A DNA stretch of 64,000 bases from Fragilariopsis cylindrus CCMP1102. Taxonomy: Eukaryota > Bacillariophyta > Bacillariophyceae > Bacillariales > Bacillariaceae. This document shows, piece by piece, positions 31,010 to 41,183 of this stretch; the stretch's first letter is position 1; every line of letters begins with the position of its first letter. The stretch spans positions 62,001-126,000 of the forward strand of contig FMBT01000311.1 of NCBI GenBank assembly GCA_900095095.1, read 5' to 3'. Under the pieces are notes generated by a model, which ran no database searches, was not told the DNA's origin, and saw only the letters and a list, made by a program, of their open reading frames with translations. A program made the position numbers and the translations under genes.

Positions 31010-32140
31010 TTAATTTTTTTCATGTGAACTGTTTAAAAATTGTCCAGATTCATTCCGATAGGAACCCTTAATACGTCCCGTGTCGTAATCAAGTCGAACA
31101 ATCCGACCACCAATGGTAATATTTTTTCTAATTGCAGACTTCATTAATTTTTGTGTTTCTTTTGATGAGATAAAGTCAATATATGCAAATCCTTTCGATT
31201 GTCGATTGACTGAATTACGTGCAATACGCACACCATCATCAGCAATTGTGACACTCGGGGCGTGTTTCAAAACTGCTTTTGATATATCATCTTCTGATGC
31301 AGTGTATGGTAAATTATTCACAAATATTGTACAACAATCAGTAGGTAATTTTATTGCTGGATCTTCTACAGACCGTCCACTTCTATTACCACTTGCACCA
31401 CCATCACCACTACCACCAGGTTTATTGGCAGCCTGGATTGTTAAATATCGTCGACCTAAGTATTTACCTGATAATGTTAATGCCTTGTCATATGATTCCT
31501 TGGAGCCAAATCGTACATGTCCAAATCCACGTAGTCTACCAGAATCTTGCCATGTTGGTAATCGTAATTCTAATACATCAGATATTTTATGCGTCTTTTC
31601 AAAAAATTCACGTAATGCTTCAGGTGGTACATCAAATGGTATACCTTCAACAAATACCGTATCTTGCACCATTGCAGCATCTGCTTGTTTTGCTGCTGTT
31701 GCACCATCATCATTATTATTGTTATCATCGTTCTCTTCCTCGTCGTCGTCGTCGTCGTCGTCATCATCATCTTTTCCGGCCTTCCGCTTTCTTTTCCGTT
31801 TCCGTTTTTTCTTAACGACAGGACCATCACCAGAATCAGTGGCAGCAGGAGCAGCGTCAGCTTTATCGTCGTCGTCGTCGTCATTCTTGTTGACATCGTC
31901 TGTTTGTTTCTCTTGTTGATCATCTTCAACTTTGTTGACGTCATCTTTGTAAAATGTAGGAGGTAATCCATCAACAACTGCCGCTGTGACTTCTGGTTCT
32001 ACTGGCGTAGCAGCAACATCCTTGCTGATTTTTGCTTCCTTCTTGGCTTTTTTTGCACTTTTCTTTTCCTTCTTTTCCTTCTTTAGTGCCTTACGAGCTA
32101 CACGTTCCTCATTTGTTTCATTCGGTCGTTTGCTTCCCAT
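31010..32140 (-). CDS. Nucleolin-like protein with two RRMs
   Basis: 376 aa, intronless. The N-terminal 155 residues alternate basic (KKEKKEKKSAKKAKK, KKKRKRKRKRK) and acidic (poly-Asp) tracts. This is the layout of nucleolin, Nsr1 and Gar2-type nucleolar proteins. RRM1 is about 161-236 with RNP2 VFVEGI and RNP1 RGFGHVRF. RRM2 is about 271-351 with RNP2 IFVNNL and RNP1 KGFAYIDF. A Gly-rich linker separates them. The C-terminus lacks an RGG tail. It probably works in pre-rRNA processing or ribosome assembly in the nucleolus. The acidic tract is coded by a GTC/GTT-type trinucleotide repeat (about 31739-31775 on the plus strand). The 3' end faces the PrpF gene, with an ACG microsatellite (about 30863-30890) in the gap. 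Confidence 0.88.
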   Translation of the reverse strand: MGSKRPNETNEERVARKALKKEKKEKKSAKKAKKEAKISKDVAATPVEPEVTAAVVDGLPPTFYKDDVNKVEDDQQEKQTDDVNKNDDDDDDKADAAPAATDSGDGPVVKKKRKRKRKRKAGKDDDDDDDDDDEEENDDNNNNDDGATAAKQADAAMVQDTVFVEGIPFDVPPEALREFFEKTHKISDVLELRLPTWQDSGRLRGFGHVRFGSKESYDKALTLSGKYLGRRYLTIQAANKPGGSGDGGASGNRSGRSVEDPAIKLPTDCCTIFVNNLPYTASEDDISKAVLKHAPSVTIADDGVRIARNSVNRQSKGFAYIDFISSKETQKLMKSAIRKNITIGGRIVRLDYDTGRIKGSYRNESGQFLNSSHEKN

Positions 32141-34029
32141 TTTGTCTCTTTTCTTTCAGATACAGTATATATTATATCAATTAATTGACTTGAATAATAT
32201 TGTTTTATGTTGTATTCGATTTTATTTTCTGTTCACTTTTTCTTGTTGACTTTATTGATGTTGCTCTTTGTTTCCTTGAGAATTATGTGAAAAAATGGAT
32301 GGCGTTCCATTATCTGGTTATGAGTCGACTTCAGTCGTGCATATACCAAAAAAGATTCTTAAATCTAACTAAGAAAGACAACAAAAAATCATTCAAGTCT
32401 ATCTTTTTGCTTCCTTGTTCTTGTTTTGTGTTCTTTGACTTTCGACTTCATGATGTGGAAGTAAAGAGGGAAGGGTAGAAAAAATTGAAGAGAAATGAAG
32501 AGATGCGAGAGAGAGAGAGAGAAAGATAACTGTTATAAATTTGTATTGTTGGTAATATGACCATGATTCAACACAATCAATGCAGTGGCAATTAAAAGCA
32601 TTAATAAAAGCTTGTATAATTGTATGAAGACCTCTAAAGAGTTGGAGTCAAACTGGTCTCATGGTCTCACATCAACACAAATGCAAATAGCGAAACATCA
32701 AACAATGATCCAATTATTATAGAAAAATTGGAAAGGAAAACATGGATTGCCAATTTGCATCACATGTGGGTATAAAGCATGCATTAGAAGAAGCAATACT
32801 AACGTGGATTACCAAATTGCATCACATGTGAGTTTAAACCATGCATAAGGAGCAATACAAACTATCAAAAATTACTTGATTGTAGTAATCCATGGAGCAA
32901 GTAGCAGCAGTTTCCCTATTGGGGACAGACTAATAAAATAACAATCCACACCATTGTGACTCTACCAAGAATTATCAGGATACCAACAAGTATGGACAAC
33001 CTAGAAAGAGGAGTATGGGTAGATCATAACAGATCATAGGATCACAGGTTACTACAACAAACCAGCAATGAATTACTATGACAGAAAATATGTCTCATAC
33101 ATCCCAGAAAAGGAGAAAGAACAACTTTTTCAACACAGTCAAACAATTCATCCAAGACAAAGTGAAAGTGAAAGTATCAAAAACATCCTGGACAGATAGA
33201 TTAGCAGCAGCAACAGCTCAGAAACATTAGTTTGGTCATCCTACAACAACCAAATCAACCAACGCCTCATGTTTGTTTCCAACAAGGAACAAAGAAATGA
33301 TACAACAAAACATCTTGAAAATCCCCCCCCCCCTTTCCTCCCTTCAATAGAAATGCAATAGAATACTTTCTAACTTCTCCAAGGGTGTTAAATATAGACC
33401 GATACATTGACTCTGAAGTAGGTTGACTGGATTGGATGATGGTTAGTTTACAGGTGATTTGTTAACTTCAATGGAGAATGTATCTGTTTCTTCAATTAGC
33501 AGTAGATGAAAAGTACTATGATGCCTGAAGCTGATGGTACATACCTGGAGCTATTAACAGCTTTCCTGTTATGGCGCCGTTAACGGAGTGTTGCATCCCA
33601 TCCTTCATCTTCATTCTCATCTCCAAAGTTTTTGATTTTATTTAACCTTCTTCAAATCTGCAAAGTACACGCAAAAAATACCACCAAATTCCTTATAACA
33701 GGAATTCTGTTATAAAGAGTGAAGCACTCAAGATGGATGATGATCTATGAGAGATCATGAACAATCCCTCACAACATGTACTAAGATTACTATACTAGTC
33801 CTAGAAAAGATAAAGGATATAGTAGTAGTAGTGTGATGTTGTTCCTGGTACAGGCATGTTCCATTCCTTGATGGAAAGAAATTTCTCCTTCACAACTGAA
33901 TAATTGTACATTTAATTGGGAATTACCACATGCATCAAATAGTTTATATATGTTATCATATCTACCACAAGAATAAGTGTTGAAAAACAATAGTCACACC
34001 CCTACTATCTGAGGCACTTGTTGATTGTT
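32141..34029. other. Gene-poor stretch with degenerate sequence
   Basis: Upstream of the RRM gene. It contains a 62-bp repeat pair (32744-32860), a GA run (about 32507-32522), a C-run (about 33325-33334), and a palindromic TATAACAG-GAATTC-TGTTATA near 33700. Plus-strand sequence around 33050-33190 reads open for about 45 codons in one frame without a start or any recognised family. It may be an old transposon scrap. No gene is supported. Confidence 0.4.
32744..32860. repeat. 62-bp tandem pair
   Basis: Copies start at 32744 and 32806. Shared strings are GGATT.CCAA.TTGCATCAC, ATGTG.GT.TAAA and CATGCAT.AG, ending AGCAATAC. The second copy is slightly shorter. Divergence is about 10-15%. Confidence 0.7.
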
Positions 34030-35035
34030 ATGGCTGGCGTGTTCCGGCTCAAGGCTGCGCATATTTCGACAAAAAAGGACAATCTGCGGACAGACGATTT
34101 TCTACAACACGCGCTATGCAGTGAAGTACTATCAATTGGGCGAATTTTTAGCTTCTACAGAAGCTCTTCTTTCCTATAACTGACCAATCATAATCCATGC
34201 ATTGAATCAAGCTGCATCGACAGGTGTAGGTGGTGTCAGCAAAGCGACGGTACTTATTTAAGGAGAATTCTGCCCATATGGTGTACGTCGTCGAAGTTAA
34301 AAATTATTATTTATCGCGCACCTATGCAGTGAAAGTATGAATTTTCCTTACTAACACATTGACAATGGGAATGTACTGAATCGAACCTCCATGGTTATCG
34401 CTCTATTTAATAAAAGCTTATGAGACGAAATACAGATATCTGTACTCTTAACAAGGACAAAAAGTTTGGGTTGAATTGGATCTATTTTTAAGTACTTAAA
34501 CTCTCTCTTAGTAAAAGACACACATGATCGGATTTTCCGAAAAAACACGTCCTACATACCCGTTGATAATGGGTCCTCTCTTAATGTAACAATAAGAATG
34601 AAAATTATCGCATTGACTAATATAACAGTAATAGAGACATCTGTATTAGCACTTTATCTATTAGTGTATTATTTAATTTTTAATATTCCTCTCTTATGCA
34701 CCTCTTCCTGGCGATTCGAAATTCCCTGCCAGTCATATATGACCTCGTAGAATATTCTCCAAATGACCAAATACAACCGAAATTTTTTCACCTTGTTAAG
34801 AGGACGAATATCTTTATTTTGTCTTATAAGCGTATGTTAAATAGAGCAATATCCATGGAGGTTCGATTCAATACATTCCCATTGTCATGTGTTAATAAGG
34901 AATTTTCCATTCAAATCTTAATAATTTTCAAAATAATTTTCCTGTCGCGAGCCTATCGCGCTATAATTTGAATCAAAAAAATTGAGTCGCGAGTGTCCCT
35001 CAAAACGCAGCCTTGAGCCGGAACGCGCCGGCTAT
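34030..35035. mobile_element. Foldback-type non-autonomous DNA transposon, about 1.0 kb
   Basis: The termini 34030-34059 and 35006-35035 are inverted repeats identical at 27 of 30 positions (ATGGCTGGCGTGTTCCGG... against ATAGCCGGCGCGTTCCGG..., both continuing CTCAAGGCTGCG). A second, longer pair of inverted arms lies inside: about 34338-34480 against 34760-34905. It shares GACAATGGGAATGTA.TGAAT and CGAACCTCCATGG. The left arm is some 180 bp longer than the right, and a direct repeat of CTATGCAGTGAA at about 34124 and 34326 brackets the excess. That suggests an internal insertion or duplication. No coding sequence is present. The superfamily is undetermined; target-site duplications are not clear. 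Confidence 0.75.
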
Positions 35036-36413
35036 GTAATGCTTGAAGAGACTATATATAGATTGTTTGTTAACTTAGTTATTTATATTTCTCTATTGCA
35101 TAGATAAATTAAAATAATGAGTGGTGACACAGCAACAGAGGTACGCTTCAAATGTTAGTGTGTCTGGTCCTTTTGGTACTAGACTGCTTTCCATTATTCT
35201 CTAGTTGTATTGTGCTTGTATTATCTTGCTGTATCACGATATCAGATCCAATCTTCTTCAAGACTGAATCATCATTAATTGATTTGATCTGCTGTTCCAC
35301 AAATAATTGGACCCATTCAACAAAGTTCATCCCGTTGTCAACACCAACTAGTTCTGCTTCAGTATACAGCACCTGTGTGGCTTCTTATATCCTTGTGTAT
35401 TGCAAATGATGCATCCACTGACCATCAAAGTTCCCTTCGAAAGAAACTAGAGCTCTAGTGTGCTTTCACTACGGATTCTTAGTGGAAAAAAAAACAAAAG
35501 AATAATGATATGGCATTACTTTTAAATTAAGTAGAGAAATCACACTAATACTATCCTTAGATCAACTGGTTGATGTCAGTAATAGTAGTATCATTATAAT
35601 ATTTGTTCCCCACATTGTTACTTTCGTATCAATCAATTTGCATTCCATCGCAACATTTGCAACTCTTAACCTCGGTATGGAAACTTCGACACAATCATGG
35701 ATCAGATCCAATTTCGCATACTTTGTTTCATCATCATCAAAGTACTATTAGCTAGTAGTCTAGCTAGTATGTACCGTATTATGTCAATAATAAATCTACC
35801 TGTACGTACCTACCTGTACCTACCTGGTATTTCGTGCAAATGGCTCCCGCAAAGAAAGTGAGTCGAGTCCTGAATAGAATATAAAGAAAAACAATGGAAA
35901 ATTCGTGCCAAACACACAAATCACAAACATCTCGAAGATATTTCTTTCCACCAACGAAACAAAACAAGATTCGACGACGAAGAAAATAGGCTGTAAAGAA
36001 AGTGTGCTACGGGCATGAACGAAGTAAAGGCCTTACGACGATCACGATTTTGACACGAGAGCAAGAAAAAGAAAACAACGATGGCAAAGATCCCCTTTTT
36101 TACTTCCGACAAATGCAGGTGAAATTATGTCCTCAACTCTGGGCCAGTAATATATTAGGCTATTATTCGGTATCATAAGCTGAGAGCTACTTCAAGGTGA
36201 CGTCGATATTATTGCATTACAACACGTCGTATTTGCGCAGTAATTTTTACTTTCTTACAACTGCAGCAAAAGATATAATTAAACAAACAAACAAAAAAGA
36301 TCGATATCATCTTTGCACCAAATTTACTTTTACGTTTGTATTACAAAATTGACCGTCGATACCTTCTCTACTACTGGAGTAACAGGATATATATACATAC
36401 AAGAAAATTTAAG
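35036..36413. other. Intergenic, contains copia scrap; upstream of the Lys-rich gene
   Basis: Apart from the RNase H fossil at 35148-35410 no gene is recognised. Small minus-strand frames at 35779-36112 lack any family pattern. The promoter of the 36414 gene must lie at its right end. Confidence 0.35.
35148..35410 (-). mobile_element. Ty1/copia fossil, RNase H fragment
   Basis: The minus strand encodes a fragment of copia RNase H, recognisable by TEAELVGVD and KRTRH. It is short, without LTRs, capsid, protease, integrase or reverse transcriptase beside it, and is broken. The reading frame is still largely readable, so the age is moderate. It has the same orientation as the reverse transcriptase fossil at 37985-38990, but a host gene lies between and I do not treat them as one copy. 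Confidence 0.75.
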
Positions 36414-37448
36414 ATGAAATTACCGTCCATCGTGTGTTTGTCAATCTTAACAACGCCGTTCTACTCTGATGCGTTCAGTATTCCTCCGCTAGCTACTCGT
36501 GCAATTAGACCAACGACGGCGAAGGCTAAGACCAACGTGGCTCTTCCTGCAGCAGCAAAGAAGAAAGTTACTACTGCTAAGAAAGCTGCTGTCGTCAAGA
36601 AGAAGAAGGTTGCTCCGGCGAAGAAAACGGCGGTAAAGAAAGCTGTGGTCGCCAAGAAGAAAGTTGCTCCGGCGAAGAAAACGGCGGTAAAGAAAGCTGT
36701 GGTCGCCAAGAAGAAAAGTACTGTCGTGAAGAAGACGGTCGTGAAGAAGAAGAAGAAAACCGCTACCAAACCTGTCGCGAGCATCCAAGATAAGGGTTTG
36801 GCAATCACAAAAAAATTCGTCCAGAGTCAGAAAAAGAAAAGTCGTCTAGGTGTTGGTCCAAAACGTGCCAATACGCTGTTCCTTATCGGCGGACAAGACC
36901 CGACCCAAAAAAGTTCAAAGTTCGTCGACGTGGATAGTAGGTCCATCAAGAATGTTGAAAAGTTCAAAAACGCAGAAAAAAAAGAAGCCGATCTGATAGT
37001 TTCGAACGGTATCCTCAATCCTGTAGAATTTGGTCTACGCGTGGTCCAATCCGACAGAGGACAGGAGGCGGCGGCGATCTTAATCGATGGTGGATTGAAA
37101 TTTGTACAGGCAGTATTGGAGGAGGGGAAACAATCCAAGGTTGAAATTTCTCGTGGGTACGATAAAAGTACGGGCACGTTGAAGAAAGCGAAGGTCGTGA
37201 ATATTGGTGTGAAGGAATTGGTCGATGCAGGGTTGTACGGTGGCAACGAACTCTTTTCTGTTGCCAAGAAAACGTACCAACAATTTTACGTCGGTGGAGA
37301 AGGTGAAAAAATTAATATCAAAGTCAGAGAGGCTGTTAAGGATAAGAAAGGAAAAATTCTGAAACCTGCCACGGAAAGTTACTACGTTAACATTGGTGGC
37401 AAGCGAACAAAGATCGAAAGGAAACGGTCTGGCTGGGGGAGTAGGTGA
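36414..37448 (+). CDS. Lys/Ala-rich, histone-H1-like protein with plastid-type presequence
   Basis: 344 aa. Residues 1-20 form a signal peptide (LPSIVCLSILTTPFYSDA) followed by Phe-Ser, giving the SDAF motif. A Phe just after the cleavage site is the hallmark of diatom plastid import. Residues 48-140 are built of KKK, KVAPAKK and TAVKKAVV units like the tail of histone H1 or bacterial H1-like proteins, including an exact 54-bp tandem duplication. The C-terminal 200 residues are a more ordinary, mixed domain (RANTLFLIGGQDP, GLRVVQSDRGQEAAAILIDG, GLYGGNELFSVAKKTYQQFY). I do not recognise that domain. A DNA- or RNA-binding role in the plastid nucleoid or ribosome is the natural inference. GC content is higher than in the surroundings. 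In-frame sequence upstream of 36414 has no ATG. Confidence 0.7.
   Translation: MKLPSIVCLSILTTPFYSDAFSIPPLATRAIRPTTAKAKTNVALPAAAKKKVTTAKKAAVVKKKKVAPAKKTAVKKAVVAKKKVAPAKKTAVKKAVVAKKKSTVVKKTVVKKKKKTATKPVASIQDKGLAITKKFVQSQKKKSRLGVGPKRANTLFLIGGQDPTQKSSKFVDVDSRSIKNVEKFKNAEKKEADLIVSNGILNPVEFGLRVVQSDRGQEAAAILIDGGLKFVQAVLEEGKQSKVEISRGYDKSTGTLKKAKVVNIGVKELVDAGLYGGNELFSVAKKTYQQFYVGGEGEKINIKVREAVKDKKGKILKPATESYYVNIGGKRTKIERKRSGWGSR
36609..36716 (+). repeat. 54-bp exact tandem duplication in the Lys-rich tail
   Basis: GTTGCTCCGGCGAAGAAAAC and the following 34 bases occur at 36609-36662 and again at 36663-36716 without visible difference. The unit encodes an 18-residue block, VAPAKKTAVKKAVVAKKK. Exact identity means a recent event or gene-conversion upkeep. 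Confidence 0.9.
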
Positions 37449-39986
37449 TATTCCTCTCATATCGCCAGGCATTTCATCTAGTATATCTTCCAAGTAGTCA
37501 TACATAGTAAAAAAATGACCTATTTTAGCTCTATTTTAGATTGATTTTCAAAATACTTTTTCTTTTTAATAATGACCATGGGATCTCCTCCGCCGAGGCT
37601 GCTCCTTGTTGTATCTAGCTAGTAAAGTATAGCCTTAGAACAACACCATGGATACTGTATTATCCATATTACTGGTGTTGAGCTTGTACCATCACTTTAT
37701 CGTGAAATATACTGTTTTGTTTTCATAAAATCGGTGCGACTGCTTTTGTTCACCAAATCCATTCAAAATGGACTATATACCGGTACGATGATCAAATCCG
37801 ATCTATCGAAGCATACATCATCCTTATTAGAGACTACCTATGTATTCTTATCATGGTTAGAGGACTATAAGGGTCTGATAAAATGAAATAAGTACGCCAT
37901 GGGCGTTCTAACTAGTTATAAGTAATAATATTTAAAATTATGATTTATTTACGCGGTATAATCTACAGGTCTGACCGTCAACACTCCCATTATTTCACTT
38001 CATCCACATGGAATTGGATTGTAATTTGGTTGCCATCAACTATCTTGTTGAAAGTACATCTGTCATAGCAGTTCGGTTCATATCCCCAGTCACTAATTGT
38101 CTACTAAGCTTTTCATATAATAGCATTGCACCAAGTAGCGTACCGCATACAGCCTTGGTTAATTTGGCATATATATATTTCTTTCCATTTCTACCATATA
38201 CAATATTCTTTTTGTATTTGGGATCTATATCACATATCATTGATACCATTGCCCCTTTGAACTTGAGGTAGCAATCACTGTCAACTAGCCAATTGGCCTG
38301 TAGGAAGGCTCCTGGGATGCCGTATGTTGCAACCTTTCTGCCCTCTATTGTATCCATTAATCAGGATGTCATTAGTGCATATATAGATACTGTTGGAGAA
38401 CTGGATTCATCTTTTGATATGTATTCTTTTTGTGGTTGGCCGTCAACACAGCCTCTGGCCTTGACCTTTCCACATTGCTTTCTTTTCAAGAACATGAGGT
38501 AGTTAAGGGCCTCATAGCGTATGTTCTTGTTGATCTCAGAAGGTTTCAACAGCATTCTTACTACCACCCCCATCCCTAACAAGTTGTCATCAAGTTCTTT
38601 CACAGTTGCTTCATACCCAAGCTCTCCAAGTCCTTTTAGGCCTCTATTGAAACCAAATTGGGGAGTGAATTTGGATGCTTCAATGTTGCTTTATGATGCA
38701 ATGGTACTGAGTACATATAAGCATATGAAGATTGTGCAAGAACCCCCGGTATAAACCCGGTCCGATTCAAGTCCGTGTGGAATGGATGGTTCATCATCAA
38801 CAGTATCACTACTAACTTCAACCTCATCAGTTGCTGTCCCCTGATCCAAAAATGGATTATCTTCTAAATCTTCTCCTAAATTTTCTTCTATTAGAGCTTA
38901 GTCAACGATGGACTGCTTCTTTTTCTTATCACTCACACACGCTCCTGCTTTGCAGCAACTTCACATGTTTTATTATTGTGAGGAAGCGAGGTGCGCAGAT
39001 GTCATGGTGTTCATGACACACAACTACCACAAAAACCTCAACAGACACTTAATAAATTGAATCCCTAATAGTAAGTCAATGTCATCAACCAAACAATTTG
39101 ACTTAATATAAGAAAGTAGCTTGCTGCTTATGTTTTGATGATCTATCGTTCATCATAACATCTTATAATTTTGACATTAAAAGCTGTGCATAAACTCCAC
39201 TCTGGAATGGAAATGAGGGGTTTCCCAAGCATTTCATACTATCTAGTTAGAAATTTGGGCTAGAAATGTGGTCTAGCCCTGAGTAGCTAGTAGTGATCAG
39301 TCCAAAAGTGTACTTCCCCTTTTATACACCTAGTAGTAGACAATCTTCTCGTTGCTCCTTGTAGTGTTATCGTTATAATTGTCAACGTCATTGTCAACGT
39401 TGCTATCATAATTACAATTGCACTTACTAGTAGCATCACAACAATATGTAGACTGTATTGCGATTTATTGATGACATTGAGATTGATTCATTCTCTTCAT
39501 TGCAAAAGGAACAAGAAGCTTGACAGAAGAAAACGCCACTAAAAATTCATTCGTGTTCTGAGGGATGATGTGTGCGTATGAGAGAAAAAAAATCTGAGTA
39601 AGTTATGCATGCGACACAATTTCGCCAAAAAATAATTCTTCACTTCTTCTAGAGTATCGGTAATTACATGCTTTGATAATTTAAGCGACGTTGTATGACA
39701 TATTTAACAACCTGAAACGCATCCACAAAACTCCTACTTCGTTGCTTTGCTGCCCTTGATACGGTTTTAGAAATAATGCCACTACCTACCTATCTACTAG
39801 TACACCAAAGAAAAAAGGTTCAATGCAGGCAACCAAACAAAAATAACCAGATAAATTTATCAATGACAACGGCAACGACAGCACAACACATTTGGACAGA
39901 ACAGACCAGATCGAAATAAAGATCTGATACAGATAAAGATTTACTTTCCCGACTATTTGTAGAATAATATCAATCAAAAATTAACA
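37449..39986. other. Intergenic, contains copia fossil
   Basis: 2.5 kb between the Lys-rich gene and four-TM gene B. The part at 37985-38990 is the copia fossil. The flanks 37449-37984 and 38991-39986 are AT-rich with no recognised gene. The right end must carry the promoter of the 39987 gene. Confidence 0.4.
37985..38990 (-). mobile_element. Ty1/copia fossil, linker plus reverse transcriptase front half
   Basis: The minus strand carries the region between integrase and reverse transcriptase followed by the first part of the reverse transcriptase. Recognisable pieces are ALNYLMFLKRK, KVKARGC, SPTVSIYALMTS, IPGAFLQA and LTKAVCGTLLGAMLLYEKLS. These resemble the copia lineages known from diatoms. 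The element is broken, with several disabling changes. Capsid, protease, integrase core, RNase H and LTRs are not seen next to it. Protein motifs remain easy to read, which suggests moderate rather than great age. Confidence 0.85.
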
Positions 39987-40968
39987 ATGCCACTATTTTC
40001 ATCATCATCATCAGTACCTCTCAACAACAATGACGAATTATTCGAAAGAGAAGAAGAAGAAGGCAGCATTGGTCATAAACGATGTGGACTGTTATCAAGC
40101 TTTCGAAAACATCGTTACCGATCACGACATTCTACGTCCATGTACTGCTGCTCATCATCATCGCCATCATCATCATCATCAAGATCAACAAATCGTCGAG
40201 GTATGACATTTTTAGGATTTTGTGACTATAGAATTGCAACTGTATTACTTAATGTATTACATATGGTATTAACATTGATATTAGAATTATGTGAAGCACT
40301 TGAATGGAATCGTAATTACATTGAAGAACCACCTGTATTAACATTACTTGTTATAGGTACGTCCGTTTGCATACAAAAAAGAATATGCTATGATATGATA
40401 TGATATGATTTGAAATACGAAATTTTATTAGCAGTGAAGATTATGTATGTGCTCGGTAAACATTCATATGTTTTCATCATCCTTTCCTCATTTTGTTTCC
40501 TCTACTTTTTCTTCCCTTGCATGTCGATTTATCAACAACAACAATAAATTTAACTTTCAAAAAATAGCATCGTCTGGTTTGGGTGTATTTGGTGCATTAC
40601 ATTTCGAAAGTATTCCAATGTACATGTCATCATTTGTTCTAATGCTTTTATGGTACTTGTACTTAGTTGAACGGCATATATTTGGACTGGTATTGATATG
40701 TTTTATTCTATTTGTTCATGTTGTATTTGTATTAGAAATGAATTACGGGATAATGACAAAGGAAACCTATGCTGATGTTGAAGAATATATCGATAAGGAT
40801 GGTGGATTTGCAATTGCAACAGTCCATAGTTTATCAGTTGATATAGGAGAAACTGCAGTCGAATTTGCTGGCGAGGTTGCTAATGCAGTTGAACGACAAT
40901 CATCGGAAGTTATTAAACAAACTGATGCTAGTGGTATCGGATCGGATCGTAAACTACAAGAATGCTGA
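39987..40968 (+). CDS. Four-TM membrane protein, paralogue B, two exons
   Basis: Exon 1 is 39987-40356 and exon 2 is 40568-40968, with a 211-bp phase-1 intron (GTACGT...ATAG); 256 aa. The N-terminus is hydrophilic, with Ser and Cys runs and many basic residues. FLGFCDYRIATVLLNVLHMV matches the C-D-x-R motif and TM1 of paralogues A and C. TM2 spans the splice junction (LTLLVIASSGLGVFGAL), and TM3 (YMSSFVLMLLWYLYLVE) and TM4 (FGLVLICFILFVHVVFVLE) follow. The usual tail comes next: MNYGIMTKETYADVEEYIDK. A longer C-terminal helix (about 45 aa, VDIGETAVEFAGEVANAVER) is unique to this copy. The alignment with A and C supports the splice model, because without it TM2 is lost. Function unknown. Confidence 0.78.
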
Positions 40969-41183
40969 CGATAATCTATGACCGTGGATGCGAGGTGACA
41001 TGATATGTTAACCTATACTATATACATCAGGCAGGAATTATATGTTTTAAAAAGATCATTTTCCTTTTTATTACGACCTATGTGCAAGGAAAGAAACGCT
41101 GCGTGCATTTCGTTATGTCGCGTCTTCTTTCTTCAATTTGAGTCTTCATTTTTCTCGTTTTCGATTTGTTTTTGGAATTGCTT

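Noticed and set aside
34855-34872. A tRNA B-box-like string GGTTCGATTC in the foldback arm
   Set aside because: The surrounding bases do not form a T-stem, acceptor stem or anticodon arm, and the same string recurs inverted in the other arm as part of the element.
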